Shown here: in pieces, positions 50,146 through 58,712 of the stretch | Layout of the letters: each line of letters starts with the position of its first letter | Position numbering within the stretch: position 1 is the first letter of the stretch | From: Lentzea pudingi | GTDB taxonomy: Bacteria > Actinomycetota > Actinomycetes > Mycobacteriales > Pseudonocardiaceae | Direction: 5' to 3' | Assembly: GCF_014646255.1 (NCBI RefSeq) | Contig: NZ_BMNC01000005.1 | Location: 399,446 to 463,445, forward strand | Length of the DNA: 64,000 bases | The notes under the pieces: model-generated | The model's input: only the letters and a program-made list of their open reading frames with translations | Told to the model about the DNA's origin: nothing | Databases searched by the model: none | Translations under genes and position numbers: made by a program

Positions 50146-51213
50146 ATGACCGTGCGAACCCGTGCTGACCTGGCGTCCCTGCCGTCCTACGTGCCCGGCA
50201 GGACCATCCCCGGCGCCATCAAGCTCGCGAGCAACGAGGTGTCCGCCGGACCGCTGCCCAGCGTCGTCAAAGCGATCGCCGACGCGGCCACCGGCATCAA
50301 CAGGTACCCCGACTCGGGCTCTGCCGAACTCACGGGACGGCTGGCCGACAAGCTCGGCGTCCCGGCCGACCACCTGGCGATCGGCTGCGGCTCGGTGACC
50401 CTGTGCCAGCAGCTCGTCCAGGCCACCTGCGCCGAGAACGACGAGGTGCTGTTCGCGTGGAGGTCCTTCGAGGCCTACCCGATCGTCACGCACGTGGCGG
50501 GCGCGAAGCAGATCCGCGTGCCGTTGAACTCGGAGCACACCCACGACCTGGACGCGATGCTCGCGGCGATCACGCCGAACACGCGGATGGTGTTCGTCTG
50601 CAACCCGAACAACCCGACCGGCACCGCGCTGCGCACCGAGGAGATCGAGGCGTTCATCGCTCGCGTGCCGCGCGACGTGCTCGTGGTGCTCGACGAGGCC
50701 TACAAGGAGTTCGTGGACGACGCCCACATCCCGGACGGCGTCGAGCTCGCGAAGCAGCAGTGGGCCGCGGGCCACAACAACGTCGCCGTGCTGCGGACGT
50801 TCTCGAAGGCGTACGGCCTCGCGGGCCTGCGGATCGGCTACGCGGTCGCCCCGCCGGTCGTCGCCGACGTGCTGCGCAAGGTCTACGTGCCGTTCTCGGT
50901 CAACGCGCTCGCGCAGGTGGCCGCGATGGCCTCGCTGGACGCCGAGGACGAGCTGATGGTCCGCTGCCGCGGGATCGTCGCGGAACGCACCCGCGTGCGC
51001 GGCGAACTGCTCGCGCTGGGCTACGACGTGCCGGAGACGCAGGCGAACTTCGTGTGGCTGCCGCTGGGCGAGCGCACGGCCGAGTTCAACGAGCACTGCC
51101 TGGCGCACAAGGTCGTCGTGCGCGCGTTCGTGGGCGAGGGCGCCCGCGTGACGATCGGCGAGCCGGACGAGAACGACGCGTTTCTGGCCGCCGCCAGGGC
51201 TTTCACGGTCTAG
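50146..51213 (+). CDS. Histidinol-phosphate / aromatic amino acid aminotransferase
   Basis: A 355-residue class I/II PLP aminotransferase with IKLASNEVSAGPLPSV at the start, CNPNNPTGT (about 148), LDEAY (about 182) and the Schiff-base Lys in TFSKAYGLAGLRIGYA (about 225). Actinobacterial members of this type (Pat) transaminate phenylpyruvate or hydroxyphenylpyruvate; others are HisC. No his genes are adjacent, so the aromatic role, downstream of TyrA, is favoured. Confidence 0.92.
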   Translation: MTVRTRADLASLPSYVPGRTIPGAIKLASNEVSAGPLPSVVKAIADAATGINRYPDSGSAELTGRLADKLGVPADHLAIGCGSVTLCQQLVQATCAENDEVLFAWRSFEAYPIVTHVAGAKQIRVPLNSEHTHDLDAMLAAITPNTRMVFVCNPNNPTGTALRTEEIEAFIARVPRDVLVVLDEAYKEFVDDAHIPDGVELAKQQWAAGHNNVAVLRTFSKAYGLAGLRIGYAVAPPVVADVLRKVYVPFSVNALAQVAAMASLDAEDELMVRCRGIVAERTRVRGELLALGYDVPETQANFVWLPLGERTAEFNEHCLAHKVVVRAFVGEGARVTIGEPDENDAFLAAARAFTV

Positions 51214-51219
51214 GAACCA

Positions 51220-51972
51220 CTACCTGGTGAGCAGCTGAACGATCGCCGCGACTCCCACCACCACGATGACGCCGCGCAACACGGCGGGTGGGAGTTTGCG
51301 GCCGATCTTCGCGCCGATCTGGCCGCCCACCACGGACCCCACGGCCAGCAGCAGCACGACCAGCCACGCCACGTCGGCGATGAAGATGAACAGGACACCG
51401 GCAACGAGGTTCACGAACGCGGTGAGGACGTTCTTCAGCGCGTTCATCCGCTGCAGGTGCTCGCTGACGAGCACGCCCATGATGCCCATGACCAGCACAC
51501 CCTGCGCCGCGCCGAAATAGCCGCCATAGATGCCCGCGGCGAAGACGCCGAACCACAGCAGCAGACCGCCGTCGCTGTCCTCGTTGCGCCGGTGCGAGAG
51601 CTTGCGGTTGAGCCACGGCTGGATGACCACGAGGACCAGTGCGATCACGATCAGCACCGGCACGATCGCGGTGAACGCCTTGTCCGGCAGCGTGACCAGC
51701 AGGATCGCGCCGATGATGCCACCGAGGATGGACGCGGGCAGCAACCGCTTGACCCGGTCGGCCTGGCCTTTGAGCTCCTCGCGGTAACCCCACGCACCAG
51801 ACAGCGAGCCGGGCACGAGGCCGAGGCTGTTGGACACGTTCGCCACCACGGGCGGGTAGCCGACGGCGAGGAGCACCGGGAACGTCACGAGGGTGCCGCT
51901 GCCCACGACGGTGTTGATGCCGCCTGCGAACACACCCGCGGTCACCACCGCGATCATTTCCCAGACCGACAT
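51220..51972 (-). CDS. TSUP (TauE/SafE) family membrane permease
   Basis: A 250-residue membrane protein with about seven or eight segments and the TSUP glycine-rich repeats GGINTVVGSGTLVTFPVLL (about 17-35) and GIYGGYFGAAQGVL (about 148-161). Members export or import sulfite, sulfonates or related organic anions; the substrate here is unknown. ATG at 51972 (GGGGGTG ahead) is preferred over 52008. It converges with the aminotransferase gene, 6 bp between stops. Confidence 0.9.
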   Translation of the reverse strand: MSVWEMIAVVTAGVFAGGINTVVGSGTLVTFPVLLAVGYPPVVANVSNSLGLVPGSLSGAWGYREELKGQADRVKRLLPASILGGIIGAILLVTLPDKAFTAIVPVLIVIALVLVVIQPWLNRKLSHRRNEDSDGGLLLWFGVFAAGIYGGYFGAAQGVLVMGIMGVLVSEHLQRMNALKNVLTAFVNLVAGVLFIFIADVAWLVVLLLAVGSVVGGQIGAKIGRKLPPAVLRGVIVVVGVAAIVQLLTR

Positions 51973-52043
51973 GTCACCCCCGTACCCGATGGTTCGCGAC
52001 GCTAACACTCCGTTCGGACCAGCGAGATGTGGCGCTCATGACA

Positions 52044-52078
52044 ACGGGCCCGGCACTCGGGGTGAGTGCCGGGCCCGT
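52044..52078 (-). terminator. Terminator of the first LAKTG protein gene
   Basis: A 15-bp perfect stem (52044-52058 with 52064-52078, 5-nt loop) lies 15 nt beyond the stop. Confidence 0.85.
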
Positions 52079-52093
52079 CTGGCGTTCGTACCG

Positions 52094-55000
52094 TTATGCG
52101 ACCTTGCGGCGACGTCCGATCAGGTTGGCGCCGAAGCCGAAGGCCACGAGCAGCGCACCGAGCACGCCGAGGCCCAGCACGGACGCGCCGGTCTTCGCGA
52201 GCACCTCAGCGGCACCGCCACCAGCACCGCCCGGCGCCCGGTCCTCGGGCAGCGGGTAGCCGGGGTCCTCGACCTCGGGTCCGGGCACGAGGTGGAACTG
52301 CTGCACCCAGGACTCGCCACCGGTCCGGACGAGGAACCACGGGTTCATCCGGCGGATCTCCACCTTCCACGGGCCGGGCACGATCACGTCGTACTTGCCG
52401 ACCGGCAGCTGCGAGACGCCGAACTTGCCCGCGGCGTCCGTGATGGTGCGCGCGACGACCTTCTTCGTACCGGCCTCGACCACGACCACGGTCGTCGACG
52501 GCTTCGGGACCTCGCCCTCGGTCACGAGCTGGCCGAAGGCGTCGGCACGCTGGCCGGGCACCTTCACCTCGTCGAACGCACCGGCGCTGCCCGGGTCGGA
52601 CGAGTCGGGAGCGAAGCGGCAGTTGAGGGTGGCGTAGCCGATCGACGCCGACTCCTGCGGCAGCGGGCCGGTGACCCGGAACGTGCGCTTCTCGCCGTTC
52701 GGGACGGACACACCACCGCCGTCCCACGCGAGGGCACCCCAGCCGGGACCGTTGTTGTAGATCTCAGCGGACTCGCCGGAGCCGCTGCAGAGCGCGTTCA
52801 CGACGGGCAGGTCCGCGCCGGTCTTGTTCTCCAGCGTGATGTCGGCTTCCCAGTTCTCACCGGGCGCGTACTCGTCCTTCAGGAAGTTCACCGTCGCGAA
52901 GAACTTGTCGGACAGTGGACGCTGCGCACCGACCTCCAGCACCGACTCCGTGCCGGCGGTGACGGTCAGCCTGTCGTCGCTGGAGCCGGGCCGGACCCAG
53001 CCGTCCGGGTACGAGGCGGAGAAGTGGTACACGCCGACCGGGACGTTCTTGAACGACACACGACCGGACTCGTCCGTCTTCCCGCTGCCCCACCAACCCG
53101 GCCGGGTGCCGCCGCTGGCGAACACCTCGACGTTCGGGAACGGCTGCTCGCCCGCGTCCTTCTGGTCGTTCTTGTTCGCGTCGGCGTAGAGCACGATCGC
53201 CGCGTCACCGTTGAGGTACGTGACGGTGGTGGTCGCCGTGGCCTCGGAGGGACCAGGGCCGTAGTTGATCGGCGTGAACACCTGAACCGGCAGGTTCACC
53301 CTGTTGTCGCCGTTCAGCCACCCCGAGGTGCCCACGACGGTGATCTCCCGGCTCTCGCCGGGCCACAGGTGCACGCCCTTGTTCTCGTCGCCCAGGTCGC
53401 CGAACTGCGACCGGTCGAACTCGAGCACGTTGCGGACGTCCGGCGTCAGCGGGCCGACGCGCAGACCGACCTTGGCGTCATGGCCCCTGCCGATGTTCCT
53501 CACGGTGATCGTGGCGCGCATCGGCTCGGCGATGTCGTACGACGGCTTGTCGAAGCTCGCCGTGACGGTGATGGTCGGGCGGTGGCCGACGTCGGGCACG
53601 TCGACGTCGCTCGGCACGACGGTGAGGTCACGCGTGACCGTCTGGTCGGCGACGATGTCGACGACGAACTCGTTGCCGTCCTGCGGCTTCCACTTGCCCG
53701 CGACCTGCAGCACGACCTTGCCCGGGGTGAGGCTGTAGATCCTCAGGTCGCCGTTGCCGTCGACCAGGATGGTGTCCTTGATCGCGCGGCGCGTGACCGG
53801 GTCGAGCACGTTCACGACCGCGCCGCGCAGGAGCTCGCCGTTCTCGGCGTTGACGACCTTGCCCTCGAACGCGCCGTTCACACCGGTGACGTCCGCGCGG
53901 ACGTTGCCCCCGTACGCGGCACCGGCGGTGTTGCGTCCCTGGTTGCCGAAGAAGCAGTTGGCGTAGATCCACGGGTTGGTCAGCTTCGGCATGTCCGTGG
54001 TGACGGACACCGTCAGCTCGCCGCTGGCCGGCACCGTGACACCGGGACCGTCCGGGCGCAACGCCGAGAAGGTGTCGCTGTTGAGGTACCCGGAGATGTT
54101 GCCGTTGCAGACCGCGACGACGCGTTCGAGCGGCAGGTCGCCGGAGTTCTTCAGCGTGATGTTCAGGCCGGGCTTCTCGGTGGCGTGGTAGGTCGACTTG
54201 GTGAACGCCATGGTCGCCGTCAACGACTCACGCACCGGTGCCACCACGGGCACCTCGAAGTACGCCTGCTTGCCGACCTCGATCACGAACTCGTTGTGGC
54301 CGGGCTTCACGGCGCGCTGGTCGTTCCCGACCTGCGAGATCGTGTACTTGCCGGCGACGGCGCTCCACACCCTGAACACGCCGTTGGAGTCGCCGTGGCC
54401 CCAGACGTCGCCGATCGGCGTGCCGCCCCTCGCGACGAAGTACGAGTTCGGGAGGCCCTCGCCCTGGTCGAACGCGCCGTTGTTGTTCGCGTCGACGTAG
54501 ATGACGCCGGTCGCGGATCCCGTGCTCTGACGGATCCGCAGGTACAGGTCCCTGCCGTTGTCACCGGGCGTCGGGTCGGCGATGCCGTCGACGGTCGCGC
54601 GGAACTGGAAGGGCACCGACTCGGTGGTCGGGTTCGACGGCCGCAGCACGACGCGGAAGGACTTCTCCGCACCGGGCGCGAGCGACGGGCGGCTGCTCAG
54701 GTCTCCGGCACCGGAGACCAGCCAGGCCTGCGTGCTCTCGTAGCCCAGCCGGACGTTCACCGCGGGCGCCTGGCCCTTGTTCCTCACCGTCAGCGTGAGC
54801 CCGAGGTCTTCGCCCGCCGGGAACTCGGCGTGGTCGGGGGTCACGGTCACGGCGAGGTCGGGACGCTGCTCGTCCACACGGGCGATGGCCGGCGGCACGT
54901 CCTTCTTCTCGTCCTCCGGCTTGGTGTCCGGCTTGTCCGCGGGCTTGTCCTCCGGAGTGGACGGTGGCGTGGCCGGCTCGCTCGGGGGCGTGCTCGGGTC

Positions 55001-55222
55001 GGCCGGGGGCGTGCTCGGGTCGGCCGGCGTGCTCGGCGGTGTGGCCGGCTCGCTGGACGGTGGCGCGCTCGGCTCGTTCGTCTGCGTCGGCTCCACGGCC
55101 GACGTAGGCGCTTCCGGCTCCTGCGCGTAGGCACCCGTGGTGGCGGTGCCGAACGCGAGGACTGCAGCGGTGGTCAAGGCCCCGATTCTGAGCAGGGCAC
55201 GACTGACCGATCTCTCGGACAC
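52094..55222 (-). CDS. LAKTG cell-wall-anchored repeat protein 1
   Basis: A 1042-residue surface protein: signal peptide (MSERSVSRALLRIGALTTAA..., cleaved near residue 33), a Pro/Ser/Thr-rich wall-spanning region (35-105), then alternating CARDB-like immunoglobulin folds and SdrD-B-like modules with calcium-type loops (DANNNGAFDQGEG near 245; DANKNDQKDAGEQ near 690). The C terminus has LAKTG, a hydrophobic helix and RRRKVA, a class E sortase signal. The start is GTG with GGGGGA ahead. About 70 bp around the start are nearly identical to the next gene. Probably an adhesin or wall-structural protein. Confidence 0.9.
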   Translation of the reverse strand: MSERSVSRALLRIGALTTAAVLAFGTATTGAYAQEPEAPTSAVEPTQTNEPSAPPSSEPATPPSTPADPSTPPADPSTPPSEPATPPSTPEDKPADKPDTKPEDEKKDVPPAIARVDEQRPDLAVTVTPDHAEFPAGEDLGLTLTVRNKGQAPAVNVRLGYESTQAWLVSGAGDLSSRPSLAPGAEKSFRVVLRPSNPTTESVPFQFRATVDGIADPTPGDNGRDLYLRIRQSTGSATGVIYVDANNNGAFDQGEGLPNSYFVARGGTPIGDVWGHGDSNGVFRVWSAVAGKYTISQVGNDQRAVKPGHNEFVIEVGKQAYFEVPVVAPVRESLTATMAFTKSTYHATEKPGLNITLKNSGDLPLERVVAVCNGNISGYLNSDTFSALRPDGPGVTVPASGELTVSVTTDMPKLTNPWIYANCFFGNQGRNTAGAAYGGNVRADVTGVNGAFEGKVVNAENGELLRGAVVNVLDPVTRRAIKDTILVDGNGDLRIYSLTPGKVVLQVAGKWKPQDGNEFVVDIVADQTVTRDLTVVPSDVDVPDVGHRPTITVTASFDKPSYDIAEPMRATITVRNIGRGHDAKVGLRVGPLTPDVRNVLEFDRSQFGDLGDENKGVHLWPGESREITVVGTSGWLNGDNRVNLPVQVFTPINYGPGPSEATATTTVTYLNGDAAIVLYADANKNDQKDAGEQPFPNVEVFASGGTRPGWWGSGKTDESGRVSFKNVPVGVYHFSASYPDGWVRPGSSDDRLTVTAGTESVLEVGAQRPLSDKFFATVNFLKDEYAPGENWEADITLENKTGADLPVVNALCSGSGESAEIYNNGPGWGALAWDGGGVSVPNGEKRTFRVTGPLPQESASIGYATLNCRFAPDSSDPGSAGAFDEVKVPGQRADAFGQLVTEGEVPKPSTTVVVVEAGTKKVVARTITDAAGKFGVSQLPVGKYDVIVPGPWKVEIRRMNPWFLVRTGGESWVQQFHLVPGPEVEDPGYPLPEDRAPGGAGGGAAEVLAKTGASVLGLGVLGALLVAFGFGANLIGRRRKVA

Positions 55223-55296
55223 TAGGAATCCCCCAAAGACCCCGTAGGAAGTGGTCTGCCTGAGCGTCGACGCCCCCGCACGTGCCTGGCAGACCT

Positions 55297-55309
55297 CGGC
55301 AAGCTACCG
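55297..55309 (-). promoter_or_regulatory. Shared -10-like element of LAKTG gene 1
   Basis: CGGTAGCTTGCCG on the minus strand, containing TAGCTT, about 80 nt before the start. The identical 13-mer precedes LAKTG gene 2. Confidence 0.5.
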
Positions 55310-55329
55310 GATGAAAGACGAGAAAGGGA

Positions 55330-55365
55330 ACAGGGCCGGTGCCGGAACTCCGGCACCGGCCCTGT
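55330..55365 (-). terminator. Terminator of LAKTG gene 2
   Basis: A 17-bp perfect stem (55330-55346 with 55349-55365) lies 12 nt beyond the stop of the gene ending at 55378. Confidence 0.85.
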
Positions 55366-55377
55366 GACCATTCCCAG

Positions 55378-58300
55378 CTAGGCGGTGCGACGGCGGCCGA
55401 TCACGCTGGCGCCGAAGCCGAACAGCACGAGCAGCGCGCCGAGCAGGCCGAGCCCGAGCACCGAGGCACCGGTCTTGGCGAGCGCGTCGGCCGAGCCGCC
55501 CGTCGAGCCGCCGGCACCCGCCGCCGGAGCGGGCGGGGTGATGATGCTCGGCGCCTGGTCCTTCGGCAACGGGTAGCCGGGGTCCTCGACCTCGGGCCCG
55601 TCCACCAGCCACAGCACCTGCTCCCGCGTCTCGCCACCGATCCGCACGTGGAAGTACGGGTTCATCCGGCGGTACTCGACCTGGAACGGACCCGGCACGA
55701 CCACGTCGTAGCGGCCGACCGGCAGGTTGGAGAACTTGAACCTGCCGTCCTCAGCGGTGATCGTCCTGGCGACGACCTTCTTCGACACGTTGTCGACGAG
55801 CACCAGGGTCGTGCCGGGAACGGGCAGGTCCTCGACGGAGGGCCCGTCCTTCACCAGCAGACCGACGGCGTCGGCTCGCTGGCCGGGCACCCGGAACTCG
55901 TCCCGCGCGTTGGCCGCACCGGGGTCGGACGTGTCGGGCGCGATGTTGCAGCCGACCGTCGCGTATCCGATGCGCGCCGACTCCTCCGGCTGCGGGCCGG
56001 AGACCTGGAACGTCCGCGTCTGCCCGTTCGGCACGGCCACACCGGCGCCGTTGCCGGCCAGCGGACCCCAGCCGGCGTCCTCCCAGTTGTAGATCTCGCC
56101 GGCCTCACCGGCACCGCTGCAGAACGCCTTGACCGCGGGCAGGTCCGCGCCGGTGTTGTTGGTGATCGTGATGGTGGCCTCGTAGCGCTCGCCCGGCGCG
56201 TAGACGCGCTTGGCGAACCTGATCGACGCGGGGAGCTTGTCGGAGATCGGCCGGACCGCACCGACCTCGAACACCGACTCGCTGTTCGCGCTGACGGTGA
56301 GCTCGGCGCGCTCGTGCCGCACCCAGCCGTCCTTGTAGTAGGCCCACACCTGGAAGACGCCGACCGGCAGGCCGGGGAAGCGCGCACGGCCCGACGCGTC
56401 GGTCTTGCCGTCCTTCCAGATGTTCGGGTTGCTGCCGCCGGACACCGTCACGGTCGTGTCGGTGAGCTCCTCGCCGGCGTCGCGCGTGCCGTTTCCGTTG
56501 CGGTCGCCGTAAAGCACGACCACGGCGTCGCCGTCGAGGAACGTGATCGTGGCGTTGCCCCAAGCGATGTCGTTCGCGGAGTTCCTGTCCTCCCACGACA
56601 TCGTCTTGAGGTTGAGCGTGACCTTGTTGTTGTCCCGCAGGTAGGACGGCGCGCGGCCGACGACGGTGAACTCACGGCTCTCGCCGGGCCACAGGCCGAC
56701 CTGCTTGCCGTCGGCGAACTCGCCGAACTGCGACTTGTCGAACTCGAGCTCCGAGGAGCCGCTGACCCACTCCGTCGTCAGGCTCACGTCGGACTTGTAG
56801 CCCGTACCGACGTTCTTCACCGTGACGTGCATGCGGATCGGCTCGGCGATGTCGTAGGAGTCCTTGTCGAACTTCGTCGTGACCGTGAAGTCCGGCTGGT
56901 GCTTGGCGAACTCGGGCACCTCGACGTCGCTCGGTACGACCCGGAGGTCGGCGGTGACCGAGGTGTCGGGCGCGATGTCGGCGGTGAACTCCTCGCCGCC
57001 CCCGGGTGCCCACTTTCCGGCCACCACGAGCACGACCCTGCCGACCGGCACGTCCCAGACGGACAGCGTGCCGTCCTCCCAGGTCCTGACGTCCTTCACC
57101 GGACGGCGCGTGAGCGCGTCGAGCACACCGACGGAGGTGTTGCGGACCGGCTGGCCGGTCGAGGCGTCCACGACCTTGCCGGAGATGCGGCCGAAGACGC
57201 CGTGCACCCGCCCGTAGGCCGTGGGCGCGGAGGCGTAGCCGGTGTCGTTGGCACCGGCGTTGCCGAAGCGGCACGACGCGTAGAACGAGGTGAACCGCAG
57301 GCCCTTGGGCACGCTGTCGGTGACGCGGATCTTCGTCGTGCCACCGGCGGGCACCGTGACGCCCGCGCCGTTCGGGGCCAGGGCGCCCCAGTTCTCACTG
57401 GTGAGGTTCTCGGCGCTGTAGCTCGAGCAGACCGCGACCACACCGTTGATCGGCTGCTGGCTGCTGTTGCTCAGGGTGATGTCGATGCCCACCGGTTCCG
57501 ACGGCGTGTAGGACTCCTTGTCGAACGCCACGGAGGCGCTCAGCGAGGTCCCGACCGGCGCGACGACCGGCACCACGATCCGGGTCTCCTCGCCGTGCTT
57601 CACGACGAAGTCCGCGAAGCCGTGCTGCGGCACGAACTTGCCGTCCCAGCCGATGCTCCAGACCTTGTGCGTGCCCGCGGGCACGCTCCACATGGTGAAG
57701 GCGCCGTTGGCGTCGGTGAGGCCCGTACGTGAGCCGTTCGGGACGCCACCGCGCGTGTCGATCCAGGTGCTGGGCAATCCCTCGCCGTCGTCGAACGCGC
57801 CGTTGGCGTTCTTGTCGGCGTAGACGACGCCGGTCACCTTGCCCTGGAGCTGACGCACCTTGATGGACAGGTTCGTGCCGTTGTCGCCCGGCGTCGGGTC
57901 GCCGATGCCGTCGACCGTCGCGCGGAACTGGAACGACACCGCCGAGGAGGACGGGCTCGTCGGCCGCAGCACCACGCGGAAGCGCTTGCTCTGCCCCGGT
58001 CCGAGCGTCGGGCGCGAGCCCAGGTCGTCGGCGCCCTTGGACAGCCAGGCGAGCTGCATGCCGTGACCGAACCGCACGTTCGGCGCGGTGGTCCGGCCCT
58101 TGTTGGTGACGGTGATGTGGAGGCCGATGTCCTCACCGGGCTCGAACTCCGCCTTGTCCGGGGTCACCCGCACGGACAGGTCGGGAAGGTCCTCGCTCTG
58201 GATCGACGGGACCTCCGCCGTGAGCTTCTCCTCCGGCTTGGTGTCCGGAGTGGACGGTGCGGACGGCGGCGCGGGCTGCTCGCTCGGCGTGCTCGGCGGT

Positions 58301-58539
58301 ACCGGCGTGGACGGCTCGCTCGGCGGCGTCGAGGACGGTGGCGCGGGCTGCTCCGACGTGGACGGCGGCGGCGTGCTCGGCTCGCTCGGTGCCGCCGGCG
58401 GCGTGGGCTCGACGCTGGAGACCGGGGTCTCCGGCTCCTGCGCGAGCGCGCCGGTCGTGGCGGTGCCGAACGCGAGCACGGCAGCGGTGGTCAAGGCCCC
58501 GATTCTGAGCAGGGCACGACTGACCGATCTCTCGGACAC
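55378..58539 (-). CDS. LAKTG cell-wall-anchored repeat protein 2
   Basis: A 1053-residue paralogue of protein 1 with the same order of parts: signal peptide with identical first 26 or so residues, Pro/Ser/Thr region (35-110), CARDB-like folds alternating with SdrD-B-like modules (DKNANGAFDDGEG; DRNGNGTRDAGEE), LAKTG, a hydrophobic helix and the IGRRRTA tail. The GTG at 58539 (GGGGGA ahead) aligns with the start of protein 1; an upstream ATG at 58563 is less likely. Identity is highest in the first 70-100 bp and near the sorting end, which suggests duplication with gene conversion. Confidence 0.9.
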   Translation of the reverse strand: MSERSVSRALLRIGALTTAAVLAFGTATTGALAQEPETPVSSVEPTPPAAPSEPSTPPPSTSEQPAPPSSTPPSEPSTPVPPSTPSEQPAPPSAPSTPDTKPEEKLTAEVPSIQSEDLPDLSVRVTPDKAEFEPGEDIGLHITVTNKGRTTAPNVRFGHGMQLAWLSKGADDLGSRPTLGPGQSKRFRVVLRPTSPSSSAVSFQFRATVDGIGDPTPGDNGTNLSIKVRQLQGKVTGVVYADKNANGAFDDGEGLPSTWIDTRGGVPNGSRTGLTDANGAFTMWSVPAGTHKVWSIGWDGKFVPQHGFADFVVKHGEETRIVVPVVAPVGTSLSASVAFDKESYTPSEPVGIDITLSNSSQQPINGVVAVCSSYSAENLTSENWGALAPNGAGVTVPAGGTTKIRVTDSVPKGLRFTSFYASCRFGNAGANDTGYASAPTAYGRVHGVFGRISGKVVDASTGQPVRNTSVGVLDALTRRPVKDVRTWEDGTLSVWDVPVGRVVLVVAGKWAPGGGEEFTADIAPDTSVTADLRVVPSDVEVPEFAKHQPDFTVTTKFDKDSYDIAEPIRMHVTVKNVGTGYKSDVSLTTEWVSGSSELEFDKSQFGEFADGKQVGLWPGESREFTVVGRAPSYLRDNNKVTLNLKTMSWEDRNSANDIAWGNATITFLDGDAVVVLYGDRNGNGTRDAGEELTDTTVTVSGGSNPNIWKDGKTDASGRARFPGLPVGVFQVWAYYKDGWVRHERAELTVSANSESVFEVGAVRPISDKLPASIRFAKRVYAPGERYEATITITNNTGADLPAVKAFCSGAGEAGEIYNWEDAGWGPLAGNGAGVAVPNGQTRTFQVSGPQPEESARIGYATVGCNIAPDTSDPGAANARDEFRVPGQRADAVGLLVKDGPSVEDLPVPGTTLVLVDNVSKKVVARTITAEDGRFKFSNLPVGRYDVVVPGPFQVEYRRMNPYFHVRIGGETREQVLWLVDGPEVEDPGYPLPKDQAPSIITPPAPAAGAGGSTGGSADALAKTGASVLGLGLLGALLVLFGFGASVIGRRRTA

Positions 58540-58610
58540 TAGGAATCCCCCAAGAACACTCATGGTGTGCGTTCGCTGCCGTTGAACCCCCGCAGGCGGC
58601 CGCAGAACAC

Positions 58611-58623
58611 CGGCAAGCTACCG
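58611..58623 (-). promoter_or_regulatory. Shared -10-like element of LAKTG gene 2
   Basis: CGGTAGCTTGCCG, identical to the element of LAKTG gene 1, about 75 nt before the GTG start. TTCCGT lies 17 nt farther upstream of TAGCTT as a possible -35. Confidence 0.5.
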
Positions 58624-58712
58624 CAGCGTTCCCCTTGACGGAAGGCGGTTTCCCGTCTTCCGCGTTCCACTGTGGAGGGATGTGAGACTTCCCTCGATGT
58701 GTAACGCCCGGT